64,000 nt of DNA, taken from Hofstenia miamia (Eukaryota; Xenacoelomorpha; Acoela; Hofsteniidae). Location: NCBI GenBank assembly GCA_900660155.1, contig CABFPE010000192.1, positions 145,617 to 209,616 of the forward strand, in the 5' to 3' direction. Every line of letters begins with the position of its first letter. Positions within the stretch are counted from its first letter, which is position 1. The position numbers were made by a program, and so were the translations under genes. This document shows positions 29,201-41,700 of this stretch, in pieces. The notes beneath the pieces are model-generated. The model saw only the letters and a program-made list of their open reading frames with translations. It was not told where the DNA came from and did not search any database.

Positions 29201-32130
29201 TACTGTACGTTTATCAGTTGTTAAGTCTCTCATATGCGAGGCTATTGTAGGTTTGGATGTTTTGTCACAACATAGCACATTATCTCTTCATTTTGTGGTT
29301 CTGAAGCACCTATAGAAATTTCAACTTCAAGTTGGAGAGCACAGGCGTTTGTTGTTAACAGCCAAAAGAAGCGAATGGTGATATATTACTCTGAGACCGT
29401 GAACCGTTTCACAAGCTTGAACCCGTATTCCTTTCCAGATATGGAAAAGCTATTGAACAACGCAGCTGAGTATCATTATTTTTCAAAATTGATCTGAAGT
29501 CAGCATACCACCAGATACCGATCTGGGAGGAGGACTGCAAATTCACTGCCTTTGAGGTTGGTGGTCGCTTATATGAATTCACCAGGTTACCATTTGGCCT
29601 AACCAATGCTGTGCCAGCGTTTCAAAGGGCTATAAATGAATTTCTTGAACAGAACAAACTAAAAGCTGCTTTTCCTTTCCTGGATGATGTAGTAATTGGT
29701 GGCCGGACAATGGAAGAACATGATAAGAATCTGGGAGCTTTCCTCCAAGCAGCAGAGAGGAAAGGCTTGACGTTAAATCGTGCAAAATGCTTATTCGACG
29801 TGCGTTTGGTTGCCATGCTTGGTCACATTATATCAGCCGGAACTAAACGGCCAGATCCAGACTGGTTCAAGACTTTGGACGAGTTTCCAATTTCAGATAG
29901 CGTGAAGAAGTTGAGGCGACTGGTTGGTTTCTTTGCTTATGCAAAGTAGGTTCGCAAGTACTTCGATAAGAAGCAGCCTATTCTTGAAGTGCTCAGGCAA
30001 AATGCTTTTTCATTGTATTCAGTTGTTGTTTCACGCATTAATGAATTGAAGGAAGAGATTCGTTCATCATCTCTTGCTGATCCGTTGCTCTTGGAGATGG
30101 ACGCCTCAGCCCATGCTTTTGGTTCTGCAACCACCCAAAATGGTACGCCGTTAGCATTCTTCTCAAGAACCCTATCACAGTCAGAAAAGGTTTATTCTTC
30201 CATAGAGAGAGGAGGCGCTAGCTATTGTTGATTCATTCAGGCATTTTGAGAATCTTCTTCACGCATATCCCTTCATTGTGAAGACTGATATGAAGAGTTT
30301 AGCCTTCATCTTTTCAGATAACAAGTCAAAAGTTAAAAACGAAAAATTGATGAGGTGGCGTCTGGAATTAGCAGAGTTTAGGTTCCAGATGCTCTGTCTC
30401 TATTAGCAGGATTACATGGCTGTTCAGTTGATGGCACCCTCTATATTAGCACGCCAATCTCGCACACCTTGGAATAGTTCGAATGTGGCATTATATCCGC
30501 CAGGCAAAATCTTCCGTACTCCCTAGACAACTTTAAGTCTATGACGTCTAAATGTGAGGTATGTTGCTCCTTGAAACCTAGATTTCTTGAGGTTCCAGGG
30601 GAGAAGCTCATTAAAGCAGTTTTGTTCGAGCAATGGTATCGCGTAGTTGCAGAGTTCGCCATATCATCCAGCTGGGAATGGTCAAAATGAACGCTACAAT
30701 GGTATAATTTGGAAATCTGTCAGCTGTTTGATCGAGTCAAGGAAGCTTCCTTTGAGTCTTTGGGAGTTATTTCTAAGGGACGCTCTATCATTAATCCGGG
30801 ATTTTCTGTGTACTGCTATCAATGATGTACCGCATGAGATAATCATTTCCTATGAGCAGCGTGAGCCATGTAGTTTTTCTTTGCCAGATTGGGTAAAAGA
30901 AGGAAGTTGTGTTTACCTTCGTAGGTTCGTGAGAAGCAATTCGGATCCACTTGTAACCAGAGTTAGAGTGCTAGACGTGGTGAGCAGCAAAGTTGTCAAC
31001 ATTCAACACGGTGATGGACGTTGGAGCACTGTATCTACCTCAGATTTAGCAGCCGCAGCATTTGAAAGACTGTTCAATTTTAAGTGGGAGAAGATTGTGG
31101 TATATTTATTTATGTCATGTTTATAATGTCATGTTTATGTTTATAATATGTTTGTAATGTCATGTTTTCATTTATAATCTTCAGTCTTATGTTTCAGATT
31201 CTTGTTCGAATAAAGCTTAAGACGAAGCTGTTGTTTTCTTGGATCACACAAATGTATTAACAGACATATTGTTAGCAATTAGGCCTGACGTTTAACTTTA
31301 TGCCAATTCAGCTTATTTTTGGGCCATTTTATAGTCCTTGCCAAAAATGTATTGAGTGTTTCCGTTGTGAGAAGCTTATAAAATTTACTCACTGAAAATA
31401 TATAGAGTTTTAAAAGAGTAAAATGATACCAATGTAAAATTTCAAAATGCAAAATATATTTATTATTCATATGCTGCAAGTATTGGCACAAATCGATCAA
31501 CTTTTTCAAAGGGCATTTTCATGAAACGCTTTGTAATTAATCATATTTTTTAAAATTCAAACTGATTTTTTCAAATATTAATTAAATTTCTTATTTGGAA
31601 TAATATATACTTCAGTGTTAGCACATATGCAGTTAACAGTACAATGTTTGAGTTTATTATAAATACTTGCTGGAGATACCATTAGTTCCTCGAAAATTTG
31701 AAATTCGTGGATTAAAATATATGCTAAAATTTTAGTTTCATTATTAAACTCATGAAAAATACGGTAATATTTGTCGCTCAAACTGAACTGTCATAAAAAG
31801 TCATATTTTGCAATAGCTTCATTAAATTAAGAAAAAAACTTGCTTTAGTTGTTAGCTAATTGTTGACATGACTCACTGGTCGACGCGTTTCTAGGACTAG
31901 TCATGTATGCTGACAGCTGAGAAAATATTAAAATAACTATATACATTATTATTTCATGGATTTTGCAATGCACACGTGTTGCAAAGCAGTGCCATTCGTA
32001 TTCAGGCAAAATATATGCGGGTGACAATTTTATTACTTCAATTAAGGCTGCTATCATAAAATAAAAGTTATTCAATGTTTGATAAAGTTGAAATTCCATC
32101 AGATGTTGTTAGTATCCCATCCTTGATCTT

Positions 32131-32167
<37 letters not shown>

Positions 32168-32674
32168 TTATTTGATAAATGTTGTCTTTAATCAATTTTA
32201 AATACCTATTGTTTAGTCAATCAGCCAACCAATTTCATGCTTCCCCGGGATTTTATCCGAAAATATCCACGTTTGGCTTTGGAATATTTGCAATTTTACT
32301 TCTGTAAGGCACCTTGTCGTGATGGATACCCATGTCAACCTAACAACAATTGTAGTAGATCTTAAAATATTTTCAATAAATTTTCAAGCTGTTATTTTTA
32401 TATACAAAAATTTAGTTAACATAAAATTGTTTACCTTTTGTTTAAATAATAAGTGTGCATTTTTCAGCTCAGAATTCACTTTAAATGTGACTAGCTTAAT
32501 GCATCTCAAGTTATATTAGCTTTTTGAAGTATAATATATTAATGGTACTTTCAACTTATACCTAAAGTATCACTGTGATCCAGCTACGCATTAAAAATAT
32601 TAAAACGTTTTCCAAATGAAAAATGCCTCTAAAGTATATTCTTAAAATGTTGTAAGGTGATTTGTTTTTTAAAG

Positions 32675-32705
<31 letters not shown>

Positions 32706-35700
32706 CACTTGTAATATTTAAATTAATAATCAATTCAACTTAAAATGTTTTGATAAAAATATTTAAATAATAATTATTAGGAACTTCGATCTGATTCCTC
32801 TCTGTATTAACAAGTTTTTGATATAAGAAATGAGTATTAAAATGATCAAAAAAAGCATAAGCTACTTCTTTTTTGTCAAATAACGTGGTGATGCTCTATC
32901 CAGCTCAAAATATATTGTACCTGTTTAGTGCCCATTTAAGCGTAATTTCGGAAATTTTTTTCTAGTGATGTATTTAAATTTTTTGTATGTGTGTGTCTGT
33001 GTGTGTGCGTCCGTTTTGATTCCTGTACATCCAACAAAGTTGCATGTAAAATGGAATTAACAGTTAATGTATATACTATAGGAACTCCGGATAAATTCAA
33101 TTTAACAAAAATTGATGAGCTACATCGATAAATGATTTTTTTAAACACGGTAATATGGCATTTGGGTATTTTAACATTCTGCCTTGTTCTGCTATCTTGA
33201 GATAATGTCAACTCTTTGTGTAGAGGATGACTTTCATCTTTTGCAATTTTCTCCAACAAATTTTTAAATTTTTTCCTGTAACTTTTGTTTGGATTGATTC
33301 TTGTTATAAATTCTAACAGCCGTATTGGTCTTCGTAATAATTTTCTTTGTGTGATTGTCAGACCTGGAATATACACTTCAGATGCGTATAGGTAAGTTGG
33401 GCTGAGATACGTATGGAAGACAAACATTTTCATTTCCGGTTTTAAGTTTGTTAAGTAGTATGAGAGAGACTTTATCTTTATATTGTTTCTAATTATGTTT
33501 TTTACATGTGTTGTCCATTTTAGATCATCATCAATATACAGTCTTAGATATTTATATCCCTTTACTCTTTTAATTTTTTGATGTTACTGCGATTGGACGG
33601 TAGTTACTTGGGTTTAATTCATTATTTAATTGATCTATTTTTTGGTGTTTTGGCACTGGCGTTATAACTGCTCGTTTCCATGTCATTGGCTAAATTATAC
33701 TTTTGAAACACAAATTAAATATTGAGGTATATATGGGGCTGATTTCTTTTGCAAATGATTTTAAAACCAATTAGGTATATTGCTTAAACCTCTGGCAGAG
33801 TTGATGTTAATTCGTTTTAATAAAGATTCCACATGTTCACTAGTTACTTCTGGAATGAAATAATTTTTAGAAGAAACTTTGGCTTCATAATCATTGTCTT
33901 CTAGATTGTTAAATCTTGAGAAAAATTCATTAAGTTGGGATGCCCTTTCTTTGTTTAAAAACAAATTTTCTGTTTTCGGCTTAAGTCTTCTTTTAATTTC
34001 CAAATAGATTAATTCTTTAGTTAAATTTCCAAAATGTCTTTTCCTTAGCATTCGTACTCTAGCAACGATTTTCCTTTGAATTCTATTAAGATTGTTCCGG
34101 TTAGCTGAATTCAAGATTTTTCGCTTTTCTTTTGATAAATCTGTGAGAATGGTATCTTTTATTTTTCCGTTTTTATACGCATGATATTTTACAGGCTTCT
34201 TACATTTTTCTAGAATTTTGAGAATAGTTTCTTCTATTGCATTAACTAATTGATTGATATCATTCATATCGATTATGTCACAGAAATCAAATTTGTTTAA
34301 TTTCAATTTTACATCTTCTACATCATAATTGTCTTTACCATCGTATTTTATTCTGTTTGGAATTTTTCTTCTGCTTTCAGTGGTTGGTGTTAAAATTATA
34401 CTAAAATGATAAGAAATTTGTCCAACTGGCGTATCAAGTTCAATGTTGTAGTGTTCAGAGTTAGTAATATATTCGACATCAAGCTGGTTTTTGTTTGGCA
34501 TGAAAGTCTACGTGTTAACTAGATTACATAGTCCAAGGGCTTTAAGCATACAAGGTTTGCTTGGTTGGCATCTCCTAATAAAACTATATATGGACGTAGG
34601 CATTTGGCTAGAATATGTTGAATTGATAGGGTTAAAATTTTATTGCACTTTGTCTTGTTGCGCCTAGGAGGTAAATATATATTAACAATAACAAACACTG
34701 TGTAACCGCCTGCTAAAAATGGTGGTCTACATACAATAGACAAGAGTTCTATATTTTGCTCCGAGATTCGCTGAAAAACTTTAGAACAGTTTCTAACCCA
34801 ATCAGTGGTAACATATATAGCTAAGCCCCCGTCTTCATTTTCAAGAAAGTTCTCAATGGTTCTGACTAATCTAAGTAAATGATAATTGGTATTTCCAATA
34901 GCAATGTCAGGTATAGAGCTATTAAGTTTTGTTTCTTGCAACGCAATAACATCATAGTTCTTAAAATCCATATAATAATCTAGATCACAAAATTTGTTTC
35001 TTAGTCCATTGATATTATTAGAGAATATTGTAGGGAAAGAGGTTTGCTTTTCTTTTAAAATTTTCGATGTTACGTCATCGATGCCTATGCATGTATTATG
35101 GAAAGCCTTGTTGCACTGAAAACAAAATTGGGTAGATTGATTTCTCTCACAAGAGTCGTTACAATGATTGCATAAGCTCTTATCACTTTTTTTGTGCAAC
35201 TGAGGCACATTGTAAAATCACTCAATCTTGTCACATTGAATACAAAATGGCATTTGTGTAAAATTAAGCACTTACAGGATGATGGAGGAAGGCTTGAGAT
35301 CAGTGTAATGTAGAGAATTTGTAATAATGGGCGAATGGGAGTAATGTCCAATGTCTTACCAGCATTCCAAAAAGGAAAAGACTTATTCACTGTATAGCGA
35401 TACAAAAATGCAATGTTTTATTAGCAGTAAACAGCAAACCGACCGTTCACTGTTGAGTTGTTGACTGATGTATCAGAGTTGCAATCGTTTCACAAATTAT
35501 AACCCGATTCAACCCGTTTTTTTAACTTAGAACATTACTTGCAAGGTTTTGCTAACAGCATTCTGAAGGCGGCAAATTTATATCAATATAAGTTTAAAAT
35601 AAAAAATTATCAAAATAATTTTCTTAAAACAAAAATGCTAGCAAGTTCCAAATTCAAAAATATCAATTTGAAAAAATTTATGAAATTTATTAATGTAGCC

Positions 35701-38700
35701 CCATTTTTTATAGGGAAACTGACTTGGATATAAACCAAATTTCAAAGACTTAATATTAACATTACAGAATAGGGCTCTGCGAATATATGAAATCAAATGC
35801 AAATCTATGTCGGGTTCTAAATAGAATCTTAGTAACGTGCAGTGGCGGATATGAAATTTCTGATGGCGAACTAAAATTTGAAGAAAAATTCGCATGCGTG
35901 AAGCGTGCAAATCACACTTTTCATTTGAGTGAAGTCGTTTTTTACAACTATTTGCAATTTTTGATTAAAATATTACATGAAAATTTGAATTCACAATAAT
36001 AAAATTGAGCCTAGTGCTAAATGTAAAAGATATTGTGTTAATCATTGCAAAAATAATTTGTGAAGATGAGTGTTTCAATACTTATGAGCGTAACTGTATA
36101 TATATATATATATATATATATATTTAGAAACATATATATATATATATATATATAACCGGTTTCGATTTACTAAATCATCTTCAGATATACAAATGTTGTG
36201 GGAATGTATAAATTTACAATCAACTACGCTTAATATTACAGATATTTAATGCATGCTCTAAAATAAATGTAAAAAAGAACTAGTAGTTTTCTGTCTGTTT
36301 AATAATTTAGATTTTTCAGCATGGTTAATAAATATTGCTTCTGCGATTTTAGTATTAGAGGTTCTCATAATTATATTAAAATTTTCTGGTCTTGGTTGAT
36401 GTAAATGTGTATAAATTTCGGATCTTAGATGTCCCGAAAGGTGTTCATTAATTCTTGTTATAAAATGTCGCTTAGTTTCTCCGATGTAAGAATATTTACA
36501 TTCTTCACAATCATGTTTATATACAATTGAAGAAACTAGACATTTTTGGAGAGTATCTTTGTTTGGGAAAATATCTTGAGTTTTTAAAGAGTACAATATT
36601 GGTTTTATCATTGATTTTTTAAGTGTTTTATTAATGGTCGAAGCATTTGATTTAAGTTTTTTAATGTTTGAATCGATGTATGGTATTTTTCAATAAATAG
36701 ATTTCAGTACGTCTCTTACTTCATGTTCTTCTTTGTTAGTTGATGTTAAGCTGATTGCTTTATCAATACACTGTTTAATAATTTTAAGTGAGTAGCCATT
36801 TTTCTTCAACATTTTATATAAATTATTTATCGAATCAAATAGACTTTCATAATCAGATGATATTTTGATTATTCGATAAATTAAGGACTTAATTGTGTTG
36901 ATTTTATATCTAGGATCGCAATATGAGTGTGCTGGGATGTATAAACTGGTGTCCGTTATTTTTCTAAAAAGAGATATTTTATAACCGCTTTCACTGATAG
37001 TTGTTGTTACATCCAGAAAATTCAATTTGTTGCAGTTTTCTTTCAATATATGTATAGTGTATTAGTTGTATCTTTGTTATAAACTGGTGCATAAATGTAG
37101 TGATAGTTTTAGCATCTAAATCTGTTAAAATTAATTAAAATACATTTTTTAAAAATTATGATTTTTAGGATAGTACCACCTAAAAAGAAAGTCTAAATTT
37201 CAGACAGCAAACATCAAAATTTACAAAATTTACAAAAAAATATACCAACTGAATCTAAATTTAAAAATCTCCAATATAACTAATTTTTAAAGTTGAAGTT
37301 TTCCATTTTTAACTATGAATAGGTGTTAAGAAAATATCTATTATTTCAATGAGAATGAAATATGTTTCAGGATTGCGCAGCAAGTCATCGACTAATTTCA
37401 CTATATCTTATCTTGTTTCTTTGCACGGCATAACATTTTATTGTTCAAAATACAAGATAAAAAATTAGTTACATGTGGTGTATTTTACACTTTAGCTTGA
37501 GTTAACTTTGGAGAAGTAGAACGTATCACAGAACTGCCAAACTAACTTAAATATGAAGAGATTAAGTTGAGAGGCTCCACTGATAACAATCACTTACGTG
37601 TTTTTTATAATTCTAAAATCCATGATACATTATAAGAACAAATATTATTTTGCACAACGCATCAATCTGTGTTAGTCTGTAATTGATAGATGTTTATCCA
37701 TTGAATATAATTCTGAGCAATCTCGGTGTTTATACAAATAATTATCCACATTCCAAGCATTTTTCGTATGTTAATAGAAATAGCCGCCAAATTTTTCTTT
37801 TGTATTTACTTTAATATGAAGAAATTATTCATTAAAAGATATTGCTTAATATATAAAATCTTTTCTTGAAGTAAATATCTATTACTTGTCAAATATTCAT
37901 AGTAAATATGATGAATGCTTCCTCAAGCTATACATTTGCGTATATTTAAGGAGTGATAAAGGTTTTCAATCGAATATTAACCTTTCAAAATATTGTCTGT
38001 AACTTTTTAGCAAGGTATTGGCTTCCGGTAGTGCTGATCACAAAATCGGAATTTGGGATCTTGAACAGATGCGAGCAGTTTGCTTTCTAATAGAACATTC
38101 CAGACAGGTTTCTAAAGTATCTTGGCACAAACTTCAGCCCAATGTTCTTGCGAGTGGCTCTTATGATAAGTACGTGTTTTTTCTTTAAGTCTTATGTTCA
38201 TTGTGTTTCAGAGCAGTACATGTCACCGAATGTAGAAGTGATGGCGCTACCCTCAAGTGGAAATTTGATGCTAAAGTCGAAGATCTGTGTTGGACCCTCT
38301 CTCCTTATCAAATGATGGTAACAATTATTGATAATTATCACTTATAGATTTATTTAAACTTCACCTTAGCGTGTATTAAATTTTGCATCGCATTTCATAC
38401 TTTTAATCTTACATACCGTAATTTCTCGTGTATAAGCCGCCACCCCGAACTTTGGAGGTTGTTTTTGAGGGACAGGCATACAGTGTGTATAAACCACATC
38501 CGCTTGCCACAGTCAATTTATTCTTCCCCATCCCCACATACTTTTTTCCATTAATTTAGCTTTGATCTGCGCAGTGAGATAAGTATATCTAACGAATTGA
38601 ATCAAGTGATAATATTTCCTAACGTCTTTTTGTTTAATAAATAATTTTCAGCATTTGCGCATCCTAAAAGCTGTACCTTGACCCAGAAAGTAGTAAGAAA

Positions 38701-41700
38701 TTTACAGATATAATTCTTAGATTGCGTTTATAATCCACATGCCAAATTTTTTGGGTTCACAGGAGTGGCTTATACACGAGGATTTACGGTAATTATATTG
38801 GTAAAAACAACTCGAAATTATGTTGCACTACTGAAAAATATCTCAAAATATACTATACAAAATATTTTATAATTATCACATTGTAATAACCATTAATAAT
38901 GATGAAGATGGCGAGTTGCTTGAAAAGATTTAGAATAAGTCTGTAAAATTCTTGACTGCTAAACCTGATCAAGCAAAATCTCTCAACACATTAGAATAAG
39001 GTACATAATGATATATCAAAACCGAAATTTATCACGCTTAGCTTTCAGGTAAGGAATGTGTCCTGGGACATGTTTTTCATATTCGTATTAACTGGATTAG
39101 GAGTTGACGAGGGATTTTCAAAGTATACAAAAATTCTTTTTTAAAATGCTCTTATGTGTTCTAAAGGAAACAATATTCCAAAGTGAATGTTTTTGGTTAT
39201 TTAATTTCTAGAAATCCTCAGATGCTGATTTCAGTTAATGTTGTCTGTTGATGATAATTTTATACACATTAAGTTCAACTTCAAAATCATCTAAGAATGA
39301 AGTATTACCAACAACAACAACAACAACAACACAAAAAGACTTAATTCATCTTTACGGTGGTTAAAACAAATACAATTTAAAAATAAAATCACTTAATAAT
39401 ATTATAAACATTAATAAGAGCAGGAAGAGCATTTACAATATATATGAACACGGATTATCTAAATTGAAGCGAGGAACAAGAGGATCAGATTAAGGCGTAG
39501 AGAGAGGAATTAAATTTAAAATAAGAAAATTTCTAAGTGATGATCAGTAATTAGGTAGTTAGCAATATGTATAATGCGAATGAAGAATTTTGTGAGCGAG
39601 CTTTGTGAGTGCCTGCCTGATGAAAAACAGAATTTTCAAGATGTGTAGTGAGAAGGAGCAAATTGAAAGCGATCAAGATCATATTTTTCTAACAAAAGAG
39701 AGTGCAAGAAAAGAAGATCAAGAACTTGAAGCTGAAGAACAAGGGGTAATTAATTAAGTGAAAGTAGTGCAGATTTGTAAGGGAGAAAGGAGAAGTCACT
39801 TAACAACACGCATTTGAAAGCGCTCAACAGAGTAGAGAAGTGAATGTGGAATAGACCAACAAGGAGAGCCATATGAAAAGCTAGTGAATGTAATCAAAAT
39901 AGACAGTGGTGGTCGATTTAAATCAAAGAACATTATTAGTTCAGTTATTGATTTAAATCAAGTACACTAAAAGAGATACAAGTACTGTATTTTATTTGTT
40001 TTGAAGTCATTACTCTGATTTTGGAATGAATTGACAAACTCTGAGTTTATTGTCTACATTTAACATTTCACCTCATTTGAAAACAATTATAAATTCATAG
40101 ATATGCTCACTTCCTCATGTGTTGATGTTTGTATTATTCATGAAACAATCATCACAATTTTTTTTGTGGAATAATCTATTATTCAAAAGCTCCAAGAATC
40201 ACTGTAAACAAGATGCCATATGTGCTGGAACTGGAATGACAAAGGCTCTGAAATAAAAATGCGGAATATTTCATTCGTCTTGTAAAGCTTTACATAATTC
40301 TCTGTCGATGGGTTCTAATTGATTCCTAGAACTCTTAAAATTGAAGGCAGACATAACTTACTACGATAAGCGAAATGTAGTGATATTTTTTAATCATATC
40401 ATCTTTAGTACAGTATGAGCTTACATGAGTTGCATATTTTTTATAATCTTATCAATTCAATTCAGGCATTGTTGATAATGGTTCCTATTTTTCTTACCCA
40501 AGCAACGCAAGACAGCATGCATCAAATCATTTTCAAAGAACTTCTGATATCAGATTGATTTAATAATTCATGGATTTCAACGTAATCATTAACCCCATAC
40601 TGTAGTCTAGAAGATTAGCATTATTAAATGGCAGCTAAAATTGAGTTTATCTAATTGAATTCAATGTTATCAATAGAGGAAACTTGCATGCATTTTGGAA
40701 AATATCACCATGCTCACTATCCTTTTCTATAACGGTGCGTAATAAATACGTGCGCACTCTTGATATATAAAACACACCTATTTTTGATTCATTCTAAAAT
40801 TCTAAGCTTCGTTGATTTCAATATGTTAAAAGCAGCAGCTTTCTTTTAAATTAATTTTCTATGTTTATTTACTTGATTGAATATATGAAAAATTGAAGTA
40901 ATTTCCTCTATAACTTTAGTAACTTTTGATATTGCACGCACTACCCACACCTTTCTAGATACGCCTCTAAATGAAATTTACAAAATTATTTTTTTGTGAA
41001 CAATAAGAAAATAAAATGAGCGAAATCTATTTTTAAAAGGCTTACTGACATAGGTGCTGATACACATGAGGATACAGTGCTTGCAAATTTTAGTTAATTT
41101 GGTGTGAAATATCACGTAAGTGAAATAATATGGATTTTATGATTAATAATTGCAACCATATGTCGACCGTTTTGAATCAGGTATTGATGTCAAAATGCCT
41201 CTTAAATTGTAAATCAATTATTTTATCACTACGTTTATAAAATCCATGAATGTTGTTGATTAATTTTTTAATGCATTTCAGTAAAAAAACATTTTTTTTC
41301 ATTTGTTTCCGTGAAATTGAGATTATATGTATTTGTTTAAATTTCTTAGTGTTCAGTTTAGGTTGCATTGTCGAATGGTCACATTTGCTGTATTGATACT
41401 CGAGTAACAAAAACTATCTTCTACGATTTCGTAGCTCACCAATCATCAGTCACTGGTAAAGTTTTGATAATGCTACCAATGTCAAATGTATGATTAATTG
41501 AAATAGGTGCTTTTGCTGGAGCTTTGGAAATTCTAACCTTTATTTACTCGTAGTGAAACTTGCAGTGCTAACTCGCCATATTTTATGATCTTTTAAATAT
41601 ATCATCTCTTTAAATACCAATACATTTTATACATTTTAGCTCCTTTCTGAAATATAATATATGCAATTCGACTAAATTTTATTCACGTTCATACCGAATT

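Larger units (their letters stand above)
28026..31250 (+). mobile_element. Ty3/Gypsy-type LTR retrotransposon fossil
   Basis: Related terminal repeats lie at about 28026-28165 and 31096-31250, sharing aatcttcagtcttatgtttc and ending ggatcacaca. Between them, in the expected order, are a gag-like region with paired CCHC zinc knuckles (about 28360-28930), an aspartic-protease-like segment (about 29020-29100), reverse transcriptase (about 29430-29950), RNase H (about 30060-30230) and part of an integrase C-terminal region (about 30640-30830). It is short for the family and clearly broken in several places. The LTRs differ by small indels and substitutions, so the insertion is not recent. No target duplication could be recognised. 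Confidence 0.85.
19778..38010 (+). other. 18.2-kb PWP1 intron containing another gene
   Basis: Contains pogo-like relics (19871-22325), the unknown gene (21486-27308), hAT MITE (25789-26195), LTR fossil (28026-31250), microsatellites, LINE (32940-35420) and Penelope-like element (36150-37130). The residual spans 24050-25780, 26200-26970, 27420-28020, 31251-32930, 35420-36090 and 37140-38010 hold nothing recognisable. Confidence 0.7.

Noticed and set aside
35840-35900. cagtggcggatatg as a hAT MITE start
   Set aside because: No inverted partner or target duplication was found nearby.
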